From positions 3,381,347-3,445,346 of the forward strand of contig CM055892.1 of NCBI GenBank assembly GCA_029582165.1: 64,000 nt of DNA. Direction: 5' to 3'. The position numbers and the translations under genes are program-made. Shown here piece after piece: positions 60,121-64,000 of the stretch (its first letter is position 1; each line of letters begins with the position of its first letter). The stretch comes from Portulaca oleracea (Eukaryota > Streptophyta > Magnoliopsida > Caryophyllales > Portulacaceae). The notes under the pieces are model-generated. The model saw nothing but the letters and a program-made list of their open reading frames with translations. It was not told the DNA's origin and searched no databases.

Positions 60121-61373
60121 ATGGCATTCGAGAAGAAGCTTGCGACTTGGATGAGCAACTTGTCAAAAGAAGAGAAGAAGGAGCTTGGTAGATACAAGTT
60201 AACGAGCCTGATGAGTCTTCGTCAAGTGCGGATTAATCACGACTTTCTCCGTGCGGCGGAGACTTTTTGGGATCCGAAGATGCATGTCTTCCGCTTTGCG
60301 TGGAAGGAATTATGTCCGCTTCCGGAGGAATGGTCCTCAATCCTAGGAACAAACCACTTTGCTCGACCGACGTCGCCTCCTACGCCAACGGACATCCCGA
60401 AGCAGTACAAGGAGTTATTATGTCTTACGTCCCAGGTCATCGGAAGTGCAATATTCGGCGAAAAGGTACATTTCCAAACCATAGTCGAATATTTTCAATC
60501 TCCCGATACCTTGGAATATGGTCCCGTGATACGAGTGCGAGCGCTCGTATTATGTCTCCTTGGCGTGTTTTGCTTTTAGCATGGCGGCAAAAGAACCGGA
60601 CCAGCAAACTTAATTCAAATTGTCGATGACATGTCCCGAGGCTACAATCCTGTGCCTCTAATGCTAGCGGAAACCATAATGGGCTTAGATGATTCGAATC
60701 CAAAACACGACTTTCGAGGGAGCTCGCTGCTTCTCCAGGTATTTTACACCCCTTTTCTACTACTGTCTGATTTTTGCCTCTACTGGTTACAAAACCCGCG
60801 TGGGTTTCTGCCCCTAACTTTTTTTTTTTTTTAGTTTGGGATAATTGGTATGCAATCTAACCCTAGCTAACTGTTGAACATATCTGGTTGATGGAGCACT
60901 TGGGTCTCATCGAGGAGCACCGAACATCATCATCGTTGGCGAACTATTGTCAAAGAAAGAGGAAGTACACTGACTTTCGCTCGGTAACGGAATGGATTGC
61001 GCTCTTGAAGGAGTCTCGGGAGATCGTATGGTGGATCTAATGGTGATACATCTCCGAATATGTGACCCATGATTTCTGTGATGCCTATGTATGTCTCGCT
61101 GGCTTGACGAACAAGACATTTTATTTTCCGGCGCGAGTGAAGCGCCAGATGGGTCGTAAGCAAGACATCCCTGAGCTCCTGTGTGAGACTCCTGATCAGT
61201 TGAAGCTACGAGGCTTGGTGATTGAGTCGTGGTTGAAATACTGGGAAAGAAGGCCAACTCTTAAAGCCCCTCCAAAGATACGCGTGTCTCATATTGCCGA
61301 TGTGACTACCACAGATGGCTAATTGCTGCCGTTGAGTCTCGCCGCGCTGGAGAAGCGAGAAGGAGATAAGTAA
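60121..61373 (+). pseudogene. Second antisense gene, uncharacterised plant family
   Basis: Exon 1 (60121-60738) and exon 2 (60867-61373) join in phase 0 across a GTATTT...CCCTAG intron. The N-terminus reads MAFEKKLATWMSNLSKEEKK. It is followed by SLRQVRINHDFLRAAETFWD, VHFQTIVEYFQSPDTLEYGP and DMSRGYNPVPLMLAETIMGL. Exon 2 has HIWLMEHLGLIEEH and FYFPARVKRQMGRKQDIP. This pattern recalls the plant family I believe is catalogued as DUF7745, which, like PMD, is found in transposons; the name is from memory. Stops: TAG at 60577, TAA and TGA near 61037-61045, TAA near 61319. Those in exon 2 fit C-to-T changes. The intron carries one palindrome (60790). Confidence 0.65.
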
Positions 61374-61612
61374 AGCAAAGGCTGGGTCCCTGTACATCAA
61401 CAATGGACCGTCTGGGCGCGAGAGACTCGGTGAAAGATAGGCTCGGCCCAAGAGTGGAGGTACAAAAACCAAGTAGGCGGGCCTATAAACCCAAAGACAA
61501 AGAGAAATTGCTTATCAGACCTAGAGACACGGAGACTGACCATGAGACAACTGGCGAAGTAGAGAATGTGAAGCAAGACTAGAAGATGGAATGAAAATGA
61601 AGGAACTGAACT
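61374..61612. other. Remaining element 2 interior before the next LTR
   Basis: Short non-coding piece with no recognisable motif, ending where the LTR copy begins at 61613 (left flank GAACT). Confidence 0.5.
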
Positions 61613-64000
61613 TGTAACGCCCCGGAAATTCAATTATAGAAAGTCAAAGTCAAACTAACGTTAACAGACAAAACTTAGCGGAAGACTTCAAATTTAGTTT
61701 GGGCGTCACTGCCGTATTCCCGAAGGAACACAAGGCGAGAAAGGAAAACACAACTGTCCGCTAACGGTAACTACTAACAACTCAAAACAAAACTTTAAGA
61801 CAACATAACGAAAACAAAATAAAAAGATTCAAGGACTTCTAGACTCGTCGTCCTCACTTCTAATTCCCGTCCCCAGCATTCAGATCTTCACCTGAAAACA
61901 AAACATTTCAAAAATGAGGGGGAAATCTCAATAATGTCTACCCCTAACGTTTAAAACAGTTTAAGTTCATTTCAATTCATTTTGGGGAGAGGGAACAAGT
62001 CAAACCATTTCTCAAACCTTTAACCCTTAACTGTTTTCCTCAACCCATTCAATCCATATTTTAAGTCGCGGGCGGGATATCAAATCCCAAAAAGAACATC
62101 GCCTACCAAAGGCATCATAACAACTATCCTATATCAGGGATGCAACCCTGATCTCCTGGCACATAACCCATACAGGCATCGAATCCTGATCTCGGGGTTA
62201 TCACCCGCATGAATATTAGCCTCTCAAAGGCATCAAACAGTCGCCCATCAAGGGCATCATAACCTCTATCCTATATCAGGGATGAAACCCTGATCTCCTG
62301 GCACATAACCCATACAGGCATCGAATCCTGGTCTCGGGGTTATCACCCGCATGAATATTAGCCTCTCAAAGGCATCAAAACAACAACCCGCTTTATGTTT
62401 CCACTTTGAATTACTAATTCATTATTCACACTCATCTCGCAACTCTCAAGTCAAACCCAACCCATGTTTATCAAAACCACTAATAAAGCCACTAATAAAA
62501 GACCATCCAATTTCTCAACTCAATAAAATCAAAGCACAAACCAATATAAACAGTTATCCAAAACAGATGGTCACATTTCCACAAAGTCCCCTTTCGGGAT
62601 GTAATTATCAAAACAGATTAAAAACGTTAAAACACATTTAGAGAGCATCCCGGTGGGGATTAGAGCATAGACATTACCTGGTTAGCTTTACTTCACAGCT
62701 AAGACGAACACACTTGGGCTCACTAACGTCTCGCACTAACTCGGCCTAGAATAAGAATAATTATCTAATCAAAACGTGTTCTAACGAAGTTAGTATTAAC
62801 TATCAACTACCTAACCCATCCCCTAGGAACACTTAGGTTCCTATCATTTATGGTTTACACTTAACACATTCAAGGAACAAGTTCACACATAACATTTACT
62901 CAACAACTTTCATAAATAAAAGCAAACAGAGGACAGATTATAACGTTCACATAAAACGGGTCACAACTCGACTTCCTGACATCCTATGGGTCAGGTTCTG
63001 GACTTTTCGGAAACTTCGGGATGTCTACTAAAATTTCCATGTTGATGGCTAAGCCCAAATCAGTCGCGAAGGACTCTAAAAACACCCCTCTTCACAATTG
63101 GTCCAGTTCTGACAGGTTCTGGTAAAACGGTTATAACTCGGGCTATACAAAACGAACGTTCGATCCGTAAAATTCCTATGGTTCCTACCATCTAAGGGAA
63201 CCTCCAGTTAAAAGGGCTCGATAAAAAGGTAACTACACTAGCCGTGGTGACTCGATCTTTAGATACTAACGAAACTGTCCCGATAACGGTTATTAATTTA
63301 ATTTGTTATTTTGGTTCTAACCTTTACCAAACAGCCTTGGGGTTCTAATTAGGGCTTAGAATAGTAACTAAGATCCAAAGTAATTAACCTAATCCAACTA
63401 AGGTTAAAACGTCAAACCTCCTATCATCCAAACTAAACTGTAAATCATGAAAACAATTTTAATACTTTCTCTAACCTTAAAACATGCATGAAATAACATT
63501 AACAAGACCCTATCATGATTTACATGAACATACGCCATACTCATCATGTATAGTAAATAACAAAGACTAATAATTTTACTACACAAGTACACACTTAATA
63601 AAATCATATTAGAACATCATCCTCCGCCATGATACTAACATCAGGTTTTATAAACAAAAATAAATAAATAAATAATCAAGACTCAAACTTGAAAATCATC
63701 AATTCCAAATCAGTTAACATGCTTAATTAAAACAATGACAATGATGAGACACCACATAGAGCCAAAAGGGAAGGATCAAGAATTTGAAGATTTAAAACAT
63801 ATTTACGCACAAGGCCTACTGATTTGATTAAAAAAAATTTACACCCCTAATCTTGCAAATCCTAAGATTTAGATTATACGGTATAAGTACAGTGCAAGAA
63901 CCCAGTCAAGAAACAGAGCAAGAACAAAACATGGACGACGAAACTAGAACAGAGGGTTACGCTAGAGGCGGTGGTCGATGATTAGGGCAGCGGACTCCGG
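61613..64000. mobile_element. LTR-like repeat, inverted copy, truncated by the window
   Basis: It starts TGTAACGCCCCGGAAATTC, the reverse complement of the end of the 11802-14477 copy, and shares TTAGCGGAAGACTTC and GGGCGTCACTGCCGTAT...CGAAGG blocks with it in inverse orientation. If the length is similar it should end a few hundred bases past the window. The last bases (GGTGGTCGATGATTAGGGC) correspond to the GC-rich tract of the other copy. No protein is encoded. Confidence 0.75.
62111..62395. repeat. 142-bp tandem duplication containing hairpins
   Basis: The block from GGCATCATAACAACTATCCT to TTAGCCTCTCAAAGGCATCA occurs twice at a 142-bp period. Each copy contains ATCAGGGATG..ACCCTGAT (62133 and 62275), a 7-bp-arm hairpin. 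The corresponding area of the 11802-14477 copy (13570-13650) has a single block with different hairpin sequences (ATCGGGGAGTCCCGAT). Confidence 0.85.

Larger units (their letters stand above)
43538..64000 (-). mobile_element. Tat-type retrotransposon with antisense genes (element 2, partial)
   Basis: The element is on the minus strand. Its 3' LTR is at 45087-43538, preceded by a purine tract (AGTGGGGGCTCTC) identical in kind to that of element 1. The region inside it contains two genes on the opposite (+) strand: a PMD gene and a second unknown-family gene. Tat-lineage plant elements are known to carry such extra antisense frames between pol and the 3' LTR, and PMD domains have been reported there. 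gag and pol should lie further right, beyond the LTR copy at 61613 and outside the window. The insertion point is exon 1 of the GRF gene. Two later insertions interrupt it (47835-57872 and 61613 onward). Confidence 0.78.

Overview
The window reads as a repeat-dense stretch of nuclear DNA from a flowering plant. Support comes from Ty3/gypsy elements with Athila-type and Tat/Ogre-type primer sites, a MuDR-type transposon, a TRIM, Stowaway-like and Mutator-like MITEs, Helitron termini, plant-type GT-AG introns and plant mobile domain coding sequence. The species cannot be named from the sequence. I found no intact ordinary host gene; essentially everything recognisable is a transposable element, a relic of one, or sequence carried by one.

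Layout. 1-3072: the tail of a long LTR-like repeat ending in GGGGCGTTACA. 3073-7960: AT-rich intergenic DNA holding a foldback MITE, a 320-bp TRIM with a perfect 5-bp target duplication, and a Stowaway-like MITE. 7960-11801 and 14478-14870: a tandem array of about 250-370-bp units, each with an internal AAT microsatellite and a Helitron-5'-end-like start, split by a 2.68-kb solo LTR (11802-14477, target duplication AATAT). 14871-17150: low-information DNA with a possible spliced gene relic. 17151-29003: a non-coding Tat/Ogre-like retrotransposon on the minus strand, packed with minisatellites and carrying a nested solo LTR (22396-24019). 29004-33877: a minus-strand Athila-like element with gag remnants, missing its 3' LTR. 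33882-35815: another LTR and a decayed gypsy RNase H-integrase fragment. 36958: a Helitron 3' terminus.

37100-43537 is a decayed Mutator-like element with two convergent genes: a mudrA-type transposase (+) and a GRF-zinc-finger/coiled-coil gene (-). Its GRF gene is cut in exon 1 by a Tat-type retrotransposon (minus strand) that runs from 43538 past the window end. That element carries two intron-containing genes antisense to itself: a plant mobile domain (PMD) gene (46028-59419) and a second gene of an uncharacterised plant family (60121-61373). A non-autonomous Athila-type retrotransposon (47835-57872; gag and protease only, no reverse transcriptase) landed inside an exon of the PMD gene, which continues in frame on the far side. 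A further LTR copy starts at 61613 and leaves the window.

The least expected pattern is a set of short palindromes with a constant centre and arms that differ from copy to copy yet remain complementary. One type (core ACCCGCGCGGGT) is scattered through the Tat-type LTRs and the antisense-gene introns. Another (loop GCCC or GGGT) is clustered in the Athila-type LTRs. Other hairpin-bearing tandem units lie in the remaining LTR families.
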